From Dactylonectria macrodidyma (lineage: Eukaryota > Ascomycota > Sordariomycetes > Hypocreales > Nectriaceae): a stretch of 64,000 nucleotides of DNA. The notes beneath the pieces are model-generated. The model worked only from the letters and a program-made list of their open reading frames with translations. It ran no database searches and was not told the origin of the DNA. A program made the translations under genes and the position numbers. The stretch is from positions 806,001 through 870,000 of the forward strand of contig JAGMUV010000008.1 in the NCBI GenBank assembly GCA_020744425.1, read 5' to 3'. Below, in pieces: positions 23,581 through 33,370 of this stretch (positions within the stretch are counted from its first letter, which is position 1; each line of letters begins with the position of its first letter).

Positions 23581-23860
23581 GTTGATGGCGAATTGAGGGT
23601 TGTGGAAACATCATCTCCAAACTCCAACGGGGACTTCAGTTGGAGATATGGACAAACCAACCCCATGTGGGTCGAGATTCCTCTGGGGGCGGCGATGCTG
23701 ACAAATCGGACGTATGGTCTTACTTAGCGGGCAAGCTACTACGACAACATTCCCCACCGAGTGTTGGAGAGAATAATCAAGGTTCATGGATGTCGACGGC
23801 TGTGATCAAGTTTTCTAACCTTCATAGAAGGATAGTTGTCCCATGACGTAGGTAAATGCG
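23581..23860. promoter_or_regulatory. Shared divergent promoter of two transcription-factor genes
   Basis: A 280-bp interval between the start codons of the minus-strand C2H2 gene (23580) and the plus-strand Zn2Cys6 gene (23861). This arrangement suggests co-regulation or mutual regulation. No TATA box is obvious. Confidence 0.45.
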
Positions 23861-26252
23861 ATGTCCTCACGCATCATGGCCTCAAGCATTGCTCAGCGCA
23901 AGCCAGCGCCCTCGAAAAAGTTTGCAACTCCTCCAGCCAAGTCAGCCTGTACCGCCTGGTAAGTGAGCTGACCGCCAAGTGACCATCGCCATTTTAACCG
24001 TTGACCAGCCGAGCTTCTCGACTACGATGCAGTGGCCAACGCCCTTGCAGCCGTGTAAGACTTCTTCCCAGTAATGCAACCCAGTTTCAAGAATTATTCT
24101 CAACTCCACAAGTGCCTTGCAAAGAGCCGCATATGCGTCTTCACAGAAAGCCGCAGAGGCTTGAAGCCAGATGCGACTCGTCCAGCAGGTCAACCAGCTT
24201 GCCATTTTCCAGTCCCAGGAACGAGCCTCGAGGCAGCTGGTCTTCACGACCCCTATCCTAAAACACAACGGAGTCCCGTCTTCGTCGAGGTCCCACAGGA
24301 AGTTCTTCCACCACTCTATAACGATGACCTCGGCACAATCCAGTTCGATGACATATTTGGAGGAGACTCAAATGATACCCTGGATACATTCTTCGCAAGT
24401 CTATTCAGCTTACCCTCTTATCCACCTGCTGGTGTCATCGATGAACCAGTCTTTGATGGTTTAGAGCCGTCACACACCTATGTGCTACGAAGATACAAGT
24501 CTGATGATGACGTGTGAGTCGCCCCCGCTGGATGGGTAGTCCCATGGTTTACTCAAACCTCCAATACCCGTTCTCAACTAGATGCAGGGTTCAAGCATAT
24601 TACGAACTTATTCACCCCGCCTTTCCCATTCTACCTCCGCCCTTGGAGCAGGATGTTGAGGATCGTGCCGAGCCGTGGGTACCAACTGGGCAATTCTTCT
24701 CCGACTACGAACCCTCATCGCCCCTTATCTTAGCCCTGCTCTCCATCCTTGTTCTTCTGCCGCATCCGCATGATTACCATAGTTCCGACGAGACAGGGCG
24801 AGAGCTGCGCGCAGCATACGCCCAATCACTGACACAGCGCGCGATTGAGTCCATTAAGATTGCTTCGGAAATTGCAACACCTGCCTCACCTTCGTCTCTT
24901 CGATCGCCCGCCCACCCCCATGTGCCCCTAGAGATTGAGACACCGATGGCCTTGTGTCTTATTAGTATGTATCAATACCTCCACCATGGGAATGCCACGA
25001 AAATGCGACAGATGGCAGAAGAAGCCTTTGATTCTTCAGTAAAATTGTCGCTACATATCATCCCGCATGATGACACCAACTTCGCAGAAGCCAGGAGACG
25101 GACATGGTGGATGACAGTGAGTCCCTCCTTCAATGAGCTTTTGATCCCGCCTAAGTACTGGTCGTAGTATCTTTGTATGTGCAACGCATCCATCATCAGC
25201 TGTGAGGTAGGTGATAGCGCGAGGGGCCGTGTGCTCGGATAGAAGTTGACTAACAAACAAGCCACCGACACGGCTCATGATAACCAATACCTTCAAAACC
25301 CCATATCCCTCGACGGAAAATGACTCTGAAGTATGTCTAGATCACTATCCGACAAGGCCCACCTGACTAACATTGGCTCCTTAGGTATGGCGCAATTACA
25401 TTCGCGCAGAGGAGACGTTGGTTTCTGCAACTCTCCTTCTTGTTGCCCTTCTGAGGGGCTTTTCTTCTGCAACGTCCATAGTCGACTTTCGCCAAAACAT
25501 TCACCTCCTCAATACAATCATCGAGTCTCAACTAGATGGGCTTGATTCAGAAGGAATTCACTCAATAGATTCAAGCCACCCACCGGAGGTGAGAGTTGGA
25601 GACTGCTTGAGAAGACTCACTTGGATACGATTGACTAGGCAAGACATTAGCCTCAGGAGATAGGTTCCACGGTTGACCAGTCTCAGTTCACATATAAAAA
25701 CGCATAGGTACCGTGCCTTTATGAGTTCTGCGATTGTTCTGAAAAGGTTTGAATCGCTTCCATCATCAGAAATGTTAGAAGCGTCAACTACTTCAGGTTC
25801 GACTTCCAACCTCGAAGAAATGGGCATCGCCTCCCGTATATTCCCTTTCGCGGCTTCCGAGTCGAGAACATTATGCCTTGAATCATCCACCAAACTGGCA
25901 TCCTCTTTGAAGATCCTAAGCTCCAATGTCTCAGGTCTGTCGGTTTTGAACTCTCTTGCCATAGGTAACCCTGACCATTCTAGTGGCACCATTCGCCTGT
26001 TCGGCTGCACTCGCTGGTTACACCGCATTAATGACACATCATTTCACATCATCTTCGACGGATTACAATGAGTCGCAAACTAAATCCAACGCAGTGCGTG
26101 AGCAATGCGAGCAAGGCGTGATGGATGCCATCAATGCCCTTGATAACTTTTCCGTCGGCTTTGAGTCCATGAGGACACTGAACGGTGATTGTCCAACTCT
26201 TGGCCCGAAGCTGGAACTAAGACCTTTGATATTGACTATGAAACTGCTGTAG
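23861..26252 (+). CDS. Zn(II)2Cys6 binuclear-cluster transcription factor
   Basis: Nine exons fit: 23861-23958, 24009-24054, 24113-24513, 24588-25116 (or from 24582), 25168-25206, 25262-25330, 25385-25588, 25664-25934 and 25984-26252, about 641 residues. Joining the first three exons creates the full motif CX2CX6CX5CX2CX6C: CTACRASRLRCSGQRPCSRC then LAKSRIC (residues 30-57). The fungal_trans part has VQAYYELIHPAFPILPPP, PSSPLILALLSILV and RRRTWWMTYLCMCNASIISC. The last exon ends MRTLNGDCPTLG and LILTMKLL. A further intron could replace the final codons and end at about 26293 (FDIDYETAVDQLRRAAVACK). DNA-binding residues are intact. Divergent to the C2H2 regulator. Confidence 0.75.
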
Positions 26253-26959
26253 ACCAACTGCGACGAGCAGCCGTTGCATGCAAGGCAGTCTGAACTAGCC
26301 AAGCCGCTCCTTGGCTGAACCAACCGAAACAGACCAGGGAGAGAACATGGAACCCCGAAGCTACAACTTTAATGACAGAATGATAATTGACAATAATGAA
26401 CCTCATCTGGCGAATAGTACTCAGTAAACTTGTGTAGAGGCAAAGCTTCATGTAGTTTTGTACATCTCTTAGCTTCAGTTAAGAGGTAGTGGGTTCTAGT
26501 CGGCCAGGGCAGTACCATAGAGTCAAATTGATCTGGACTAGCAACATTGCCGCAGGCACACCTTGAGTGGCCATTTGGGGGGCCACGAACCAGCCTTTTT
26601 TTAATGTTGGCCAACTGAAAAATAGAACCGCCATGATAAGCATGCGGATTGTTCAAAGCTTGCGAGAAGAATTGTGAAAATTTCTATGTATTTAATGGGG
26701 AAGTAATCTGGTAAATCTTCAATCAATGAGGCTGACGTGGGTTTGAAATATTTGCTTGGAGAATGATGGTCTAGCATATTCGAGATTTATTCCACAGATC
26801 TATGTTGATAATACCATTCCGCTTTTATCTCCAACGCTTTAGGTGGAGTTTAATTAATTACTTGCTAATCCTAAGTCGACGCGCCACTAGAGACATTCAA
26901 GACACGGCCATCTAGACGCCTCCCGTAACCAAAGGTTAGATTAAGTGGCGACTGCAATA
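26253..26959. other. Intergenic, no supported gene
   Basis: 707 bp. It contains the possible alternative last exon of the Zn2Cys6 gene (to about 26293) and then no supported feature. A/T content rises after about 26640. Confidence 0.35.
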
Positions 26960-26964
26960 ATCCC

Positions 26965-27253
26965 TTGACATCTCGGACTTTGCTCAAGCCGTCAATGGGG
27001 TATCAAAATACTAGCCTTCCCGCCAATAATGTTGGAGAACTGCTATCAGTGTTTCTTATCTCGGGATTCAGCTTGGGGTTCTCCACTTCCCCATGTAGGC
27101 TATCTCCCCGCAATCAATGCCATGCCGCTATCTCCTTGTTCGACTCACAACCATCACATGATGACTAATGACTGGCAGTCTCTAGGGTACAAGGAGAGAT
27201 CTCGCTGGGCCTTCTTGAATGAACTTCCAAAGGAAGATAACCCCGACCATTAA
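26965..27253 (+). pseudogene. Relic of the C-terminal part of a second MBL-fold hydrolase
   Basis: The end of this open stretch reads NDWQSLGYKERSRWAFLNEL followed by PKEDNPDH. It lines up with the C-terminus of the MBL pseudogene at 19513-20941 (NGWREKGFKEACHWNFLIQL then PRGGQPGR). Upstream residues (NNVGELLSVF) sit in another frame, so at least one frameshift is present, and the metal-binding half is missing. It looks like a truncated paralogue or a fragment of a second family member. Confidence 0.5.
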
Positions 27254-27625
27254 CTTACACGGGCTTTTTTACTAGATCCCATGCACTATCTTGTGGAATC
27301 ACTATGCATTTGCATGACGATGCTGGCAAAGCCCTGTGGGAAAACTGTGATGGTATAAGAGTCGAGCGAGGCTAAGTGTGACCTAGACGAAATGATTATT
27401 TACAAGGAGAGAAAGAGACTCTTAAGGAAACTCTAACTTGAGATATTTACATAATATTGGTGAAGTGAGAATTATTCATGAAGTATGAAAGGTAAATGAT
27501 CGCTCCCTCACCAAAACCAGCACCGAGGGTCTAGTTAAGACTAGTAGCCCAATTTTTTTAATAAGTATCCTCTCGACAACCCGATCCTATTTCGAACCTC
27601 TATTGTTTAATTTAAGTCATCACCG
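27254..27625. other. Intergenic between MBL relic and PNP_UDP gene
   Basis: 372 bp of moderately A/T-rich sequence. No gene or repeat is supported. Confidence 0.35.
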
Positions 27626-28852
27626 TCATAACTTGCACGCACATGGCTTCCTTGGGTCTAAGTAAGAAAGAAGCTCCGTAGTTACTGCTGCCGCCGTCGC
27701 CGCCGCGTATTGTTGCCAAACATAACCTTTGTGTGAGTCCGAGTAATCCGAGATACCGCGAACTACTAAAGCGGGAAAATGAGTCATGAGACCAGCAGCT
27801 TCCATCTCAAAACAGAGTATACCGCCAAACCCTCGGCTTATTGCGCCTCTTTTAGCGGCGCTCTTTATCACTCGGTCCCCTGAGGCAACCAATCCATAGT
27901 GAATTTCAGGAGCGGTAGATTTTCGCGGACGTCGGCTGATCACTTCGCCCTTGTTGCAGTTTCGGCAGGTGGCTTGGCTGGGATGATTTGCATCGACTGG
28001 TTTGAAGAGGACGTCCAGTTGCCGTGACGGGCGTCTGTAATTAGCAAGGCGACCACCCTGTTCTATCATGACAGATACGAACTCATTGACTTTGTTATCC
28101 ATAAGCATGTGGTCAGAGCGCATCTTCTCGACAGAACTCCTCAAGATGGCTGGAGGCGAGGCCAGGAACCCTTTTCGTTCAAATCCACCACGTGTTTCCT
28201 TTCCAAGATCATATTGGACCACTCCGCCATACTGGCCATTGGGCATGCTCACAACAACATCGCCTAAACGGATATCATTCTCGTGATTCGGCACCCCTCC
28301 CTCGATTCCGACAAGAAGCCAATAGCGAATCGAGGGGAATGTTCGATGCACATTGGTAGCAATGATTGCTGCGGCACCCTTGCCCTGTGTCCCCGGAAGA
28401 CATCCGACGACGGTATTGTGGCCACTGAGCCTGCCAAAGGCATAGATGTTGGAATCTCCGTCCTTGTCACTCAAGCGCTCATGTTCCTCATCGAACATAT
28501 AACGTACGGCACTCATCTCGAAACTCATAGCGCAAATCACAGCGACAGTATATGCCTCGTAGCTAAGACGTATGTTGCTTTTGATTTCCATGGCGGCTTG
28601 TTTGCTGCCTCCATGGCTGCGATTCTCCTGATTGCAGCTGTCATGGCCTCCACCTCGTTCTGGATCGTAGCGAGGAGGGGCGTAACTGTTTAGAGATCTG
28701 GTACGATTCGGATCATGACCGTAAGGGATGCTGGGCCGAACGTCCTTACCATCATGAGTCAAGCGACGGCTGGCTGCCCTTTCGACTGCTTGAGGAATGG
28801 GCGATGCTCGAGGAGTTGCACAATTACGGCATGAATTGACCGAAACCCGCAT
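27626..28852 (-). CDS. PNP_UDP-family nucleoside phosphorylase/nucleosidase domain protein (stand-alone)
   Basis: 408 residues from the ATG at 28852 (MRVSVNSCRNC); the frame is open a little further upstream. The domain starts at AYTVAVICAMSFEMSAVRYM and contains GIEGGVPNHENDIRLGDVVVS, VVQYDLGKETRGGFERKGFL, LVASGDRVIKSAAKRGAI, CFEMEAAGLM (about residue 347, active-site Glu) and VRGISDYSDSHKGYVWQQYA (about 362, catalytic Asp). The nucleosidase residues are therefore kept. In fungi this domain is often the N-terminal effector of NLR/STAND proteins; here no NACHT or NB-ARC and no repeats follow, and the protein ends DPRKPCACKL. Whether it is an enzyme or a lone effector module is open. Confidence 0.8.
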   Translation of the reverse strand: MRVSVNSCRNCATPRASPIPQAVERAASRRLTHDGKDVRPSIPYGHDPNRTRSLNSYAPPRYDPERGGGHDSCNQENRSHGGSKQAAMEIKSNIRLSYEAYTVAVICAMSFEMSAVRYMFDEEHERLSDKDGDSNIYAFGRLSGHNTVVGCLPGTQGKGAAAIIATNVHRTFPSIRYWLLVGIEGGVPNHENDIRLGDVVVSMPNGQYGGVVQYDLGKETRGGFERKGFLASPPAILRSSVEKMRSDHMLMDNKVNEFVSVMIEQGGRLANYRRPSRQLDVLFKPVDANHPSQATCRNCNKGEVISRRPRKSTAPEIHYGLVASGDRVIKSAAKRGAISRGFGGILCFEMEAAGLMTHFPALVVRGISDYSDSHKGYVWQQYAAATAAAVTTELLSYLDPRKPCACKL

Positions 28853-29250
28853 GTCAAAAAGCACTGTTTTCTTTCGGTTCGGTGGCTGGTGAGCGATAGA
28901 ATGTCAGCAATTTATTTATAGTTCACATTGCTTGCGCCTGTGTTACTAACATGTTCGCTGATGGAACCTGTAAATCCGGGACCAGTAGATACGGATCCGA
29001 GAGATGGGGTAGGACTAGTACACAAATTCAACCTCTTTGGAAGCTTTTGTTAGCGAAATTTAGACACCTCAAAAACGGGGTTAAGGTTAATAACTACCTC
29101 AATTTTCTCGACGGGAAATGAGATCTGAATGCCCTGGGTTGTGACGAGCAAGGGCGAGTTCTCAAGATGACAGGGAGCTGGACTGAACGAAGTGAGTTGC
29201 AGGCAAGCCAAAGAAAGGAGCCTGTGGGGTGATGGGATTCGTACACTCAA

Positions 29251-29532
29251 CTATAAGTACAGGTTAGCTACGCAGAAACGGGCGATGATGAAGAGAGCAA
29301 AGGTGGCCAGGCCTGGACCGACGCTAGCGCGGGTGGAAGAGAGTTGAAGTAGTTGCGAGTCGCCGTCGTTGAGGCGGTGACTGGTGCAATTTTGCACCAC
29401 GCTGCCTCGAATTGTTACAGGCATGGTGGTGACGGGTGTAAGTTGCACCACGCCGCCTCGAATTGTTACAGGCAGGGTGGTGATTGGAAGGAGACTCAAA
29501 TTGGCGCCGTTTAGCAGGGTTCCTGAGGTCAC
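29251..29532 (-). CDS. Small hypothetical ORF with a 17-residue internal duplication
   Basis: A 93-codon open frame whose N-terminal half contains two 17-residue units (ITTLPVTIRGGVVQLTP and VTTMPVTIRGSVVQ...), produced by the in-frame 51-bp tandem duplication. It ends in a hydrophobic stretch GLATFALFIIARFCV that could be a membrane anchor. No homologue is recognised and the start codon is uncertain, so it may be chance. Confidence 0.22.
   Translation of the reverse strand: MTSGTLLNGANLSLLPITTLPVTIRGGVVQLTPVTTMPVTIRGSVVQNCTSHRLNDGDSQLLQLSSTRASVGPGLATFALFIIARFCVANLYL
29394..29495. repeat. 51-bp tandem duplication
   Basis: Two adjacent copies starting gcaccacg at 29394 and 29445. Both contain gcctcgaattgttacaggca with few substitutions. 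The 51-bp period is a multiple of three. Confidence 0.75.
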
Positions 29533-30994
29533 CCTACTTCTGCGGTCAGACGGTACTTCTGATGTGATGCCTGCACTCTGCGTATGGTCACTGTCACTTA
29601 AGCGCGGGCAGCAAATACATAAGGGATGTCCAGCTAGTTAAATAAGAATAGCTGAGAGATACTCCATCGCTCACCTAAATTGGGTGGCAGAAGAAGTCGA
29701 GTCAAAGGATCTGGTCGCAAAGCGTAAAGATCACCCCGGGTCCCCAAGGAACCAAAATGTGTGTAAAGAGTGACAGCGCAGCGTTAGGCAGCAATGCAGC
29801 CTGCTTTGATCCCGCGGCTAGATTAGGTAATCATTAAAAAAAAGAGCATCAGAGTCATGGGGAAGTGCATTCATCACCCTTTTCTGCATTATCAGTTTTG
29901 AGAGTTTCCGTGGAAGACGGAATACCAGTGACAATTGCCAACCTGATTGGCGGCACGCTTTTCAACGGGAGCCACATTGTACGCCATGAAAGGCGATGTG
30001 GAGTTTGTCATTTTGAAATATCAATCATGGCTCGACGCATACAATATCCTGCGACGTAACATACCTCCAATCAAATGGTTGCCTCGTGTGGAATTTGGGC
30101 CAGGGGTGCTCAAGTCGAAGTAGCTGAAGAAGGATACAGGACCAAGAACTGAGCCACTGAACAACTACCTCTCTGCTCTTAACATGATTGGAATCTGCGA
30201 GGGCATGAACATGGGACGGCTCTACGGGCTTGACCCTGTTGTTGGCTGGTGTCATCAACGCCTCGACAGGAATGTCACGCAATAGCCGGGAACAAAATCC
30301 CGTCAAGGGCATATCTACTACTACCTCTTCTGCGAGTGATTTTAAGGGGGGGCTTTATGACGGAACTGTGTCGCGGTGTCCTTGAGATGTCGGTGGAGCT
30401 CAGTGAGCAGCTCAACACCAAAGTGTTCTTGCACCGGCAGTTCAAGAACTATTCAATCAAGCAGTGACGGGTGAAAAGTGTAAAGGGTAAGACTTTAGAA
30501 GCATATATCGGCTGTTTACAGACGATGATGGATCCGACCTAACTAAGTAATGCGACGTGGAGGAAACCGTGGCTGGCGAGGTCGATTTACAACTGGAAAT
30601 TCAAGCATTGGGGCAATACATGATATATCCAGTTTATTTGATAACATAACTCTACAGATAATGATCAGAGTTAGGAACGCGAAAATGGTGAGATGCATTT
30701 ATTAGAGAGCAATGTGCTGATTGAACACATGTTTGATTAAATCAACCATGTTGGTTCATGACTCGCGTAGTGACATCGTTGGTTTTCTTGACCGACAATC
30801 TGCGTCAGCCCTGATACACGTATGGACAGGCTAAAAGCGCCGCGGTCTTTATCGGACGAATAGAAGCTCCTTAATGACACGGTAGAGTGGCATTGCGGGG
30901 GAACATGGCGTCCTCCCAAACCGTCATCAGACCGTGATTTGCGCTCACCTTGGGGACAGCATGTTTTTTTTTACTTCTTTCTCGCAAAACGCCA

Positions 30995-31690
30995 ATGCTT
31001 TCCAGTCAGGAGGAGCACAAAATCCACCCCGAAATCGCCTTGATGTCATCTGGATATCTCTCTGACATCTTACGCTATTATGGGGTCGCGTCAAGTGTCT
31101 CCATGGGCGCTTTCTCCATCCTTGGCTGGTGTCTCATGGTCACAGGACAGTCTATCGTGCTCTGGTCCCGCCTCCATCTTGTCGTTGACCATCCCCTCAA
31201 AATTCGCCTGGTCCTTCTTATGATTATCATCAATGGCGTGGCTCTGCACATCCCGCAAACAATCATTTTCATTCTTCTGCAAACTGACCCCGAAACATAC
31301 CTCCACACTTTTGTTGTCTACGAACGAGTCGAAATAGTTCTTTTCTCTATGCAAGAATCTATCATCTCTGGCTTGTTTTTATGGGAAGGCTATCACAGCT
31401 TCCAGGCTGTAATAGCACTAAGAGGCGCCGAAGGACGGAAAATTGTTGCACAACTTGTCGCGTTGTTTCTCGTCAACCTACTCTTGGACTCGGTCTTGGT
31501 CACCCTGGAGTATACTGATAATTTCGACCTCGAGACAGCATCCAAACCTCTTATCTATAGCATCAAGTTGAAAGTCGAATTTATTATTCTGAATCGACTG
31601 CTTACCTTTATCCGACAAACGCCAGCACTTGCCTCTAGGGCAGTTGCTACAAAGCCTGAGTCACACCCCCAACGCGTGCAGTCATGTTGA
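30995..31690 (+). CDS. Polytopic membrane protein, probably N-terminally shortened
   Basis: 231 residues from the ATG at 30995 (MLSSQEEHKIHPEIALMSSG); the frame is open to 30950. About five hydrophobic segments are visible: VSMGAFSILGWCLMVTGQSI, IRLVLLMIIINGVALHIP, IVLFSMQESIISGLFLW, IVAQLVALFLVNLLLDSVLV and YSIKLKVEFIILNRLL. The pattern VLWSRLHLVV followed by a loop and LLMIIINGVALHIP resembles fungal seven-TM proteins of unknown function (DUF7703-like). Members normally have one or two more TM helices upstream. I could not find those between 30700 and 30995, so the gene is 5'-truncated or has an unrecognised first exon. Confidence 0.5.
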   Translation: MLSSQEEHKIHPEIALMSSGYLSDILRYYGVASSVSMGAFSILGWCLMVTGQSIVLWSRLHLVVDHPLKIRLVLLMIIINGVALHIPQTIIFILLQTDPETYLHTFVVYERVEIVLFSMQESIISGLFLWEGYHSFQAVIALRGAEGRKIVAQLVALFLVNLLLDSVLVTLEYTDNFDLETASKPLIYSIKLKVEFIILNRLLTFIRQTPALASRAVATKPESHPQRVQSC

Positions 31691-32079
31691 AAGTTTGATG
31701 ACGACTGGGTCTTCCGGTAGCTATAGAACATAATAAAATCGAGGAGACATTGAATTAAGTTACGAAACGCCCTTAATGGTGAATCAGCCACGGTAGGCAG
31801 CATCGAATCGAATACTAGCACACACACAGCTTTGAGATAGATAAAGGAAACAAATATCCAACCCTACGAAATGAAGTAACTCGGTGAAATCAGTTTGAAG
31901 TACTATTTGATATTCTATCATTTATAGTGTTTTGCGTGTCAATCTGTATGGGTGCCCACCGACTAGTTTTGGATTTGTCAAATTCCGAAACCCAATCTCA
32001 GGTCTTAAACCTTCCAGGGATCATGACGATCCACGTTGCAAATGACAAGAAATCAAGTCCAATCCTATGTCAGTACAAA
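31691..32079. other. Intergenic, no supported gene
   Basis: About 390 bp following the membrane protein gene. No supported feature. Confidence 0.3.
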
Positions 32080-33370
32080 GGTCAAAAGCAAATAGAGGCA
32101 TGTCCTCTCCCATCATCATGTCGCTCAAGTCCCGAAAGTCCGGAATATTAGCTTCCATGGCGAACTGATCAATCACAGCGGAGTTTGAGCGGACTATTCC
32201 CTCATCCCTTGCATGTTTGATGTGAAGTAATCGGCCTTAAGCTGGGCAAGTCCTTGATTTTCTTTTTTGCGTCAGAGCAAGGTCTTTCCCCATCATATCC
32301 GCAGCTTCGTGACTGGCTCTCTTATCTGACTTTGGTGTAACATAAGCATAGACGCCCATTTGTTCTGTGAGTGAGGATATATGTGCCACTTGCGTAAATA
32401 TTAGATCCCAGATGTTTGAACTGTCTTTCTTCTTGATTTCTATTGCAATAATCTAACTTGCTCTCCAGAACCTTGTGACGAGATCTTGGTAGATCGACCG
32501 AATATCTACACGCAATTCCTGCTGCGAGCTGATTTGCTCCTTCAGCCAGGAGTGTAACGAAATATTCGAGGCTAGAAAGCCCGAGCCATAGCCCTGCACC
32601 CGGGAACCTAGGTTGGCATCGTTCCGCCATTTAGCGAGAAGAACCTCATCAATCCTTGAAGGCTTGTGGATAGACAGCGAGACAGTGTTGAGATAGGTCG
32701 CGATGAGTTCTTGCCTCCATATTCAGCTAGTAATAAAGACGAAATAGATATGTCAATCCCTTGCCGTTGTTTCGCTCATCTGTAGTTAAAGAATGCTCAA
32801 TCTTCTGCAATCCCTCCTGTAACAGTGATCGTTACATTGAGTTAGATGGTTGTATTTGGTCCTGGGACTCGCCCATTCTTTGAAATGGCTGAGTCGAGAG
32901 GGTCACAAGCCTCTTACTGAGGTGTTGTAGTCGCACACTTTTCACAATTGTGGCGTTGGGCGAAGCGCTGCTCAAGTAAGCTCTATCCGAAGCTTTCATT
33001 TACATGTAGAAATAGACACTTGGGTGAAATTGAAATACTACACGCGTCAGGTTGCTCTGAGAATTTCATAACAAGGCTTAGATGCCGATGCAGCTGCTCC
33101 TGTACGACGCCAAAGCGCAAGACCAAGATCTCCAACCAGACTTCTTGTAAGATAAAGTAGGTTGTTCAACTGCATATGCAACAAATAGGAAGAATGGTAC
33201 CAGCCCACTATAGCCAGGCGTCCGTGCAAGAGATGCAGCGAACGCTCCGATCACATGTATGCGTATTCCACAAGGTATTGCAGTAGTTGGTATGTCCCGG
33301 CATTGGATGCTCGCAGAGTTTTCCTCGTTACAACGCTGCGGATGACGGCCAACAAGAAGAGTTTAGTAGT
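32080..33370 (-). pseudogene. Decayed gene, partly resembling fungal-specific transcription factors
   Basis: Minus-strand sequence gives several protein-like blocks interrupted by stops and frame changes. RSVVTRKTLRASNAGTYQLL, then SLHLLHGRLAIVGWYHSSYL and NNLLYLTRSLVGDLGL lie around 33100-33340. A separate run GFLASNISLHSWLKEQISSQ and IYQDLVTRFWRAS lies around 32440-32600, followed by SSLTEQMGVYAYVTPKSD and, near 32090, FRDLSDMMMGEDMPLFAFD. The block with WYH..NLLYL..LVGDLGL resembles the middle region of fungal Zn2Cys6 regulators, and the acidic end would suit such a protein. I cannot link all blocks with introns, so decay is the simplest reading. Function is tentative. Confidence 0.35.

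Larger units (their letters stand above)
28853..30994. other. Long intergenic region with only doubtful coding traces
   Basis: It holds the upstream region of the PNP_UDP gene, the 51-bp duplication and the small minus-strand ORF listed separately. Coding-like but interrupted plus-strand sequence lies at about 30020-30470 (short blocks such as NIPPIKWLPRVEFGPGV and YLSALNMIGICEGMNM, with stops between). No family is recognised there. Confidence 0.3.
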
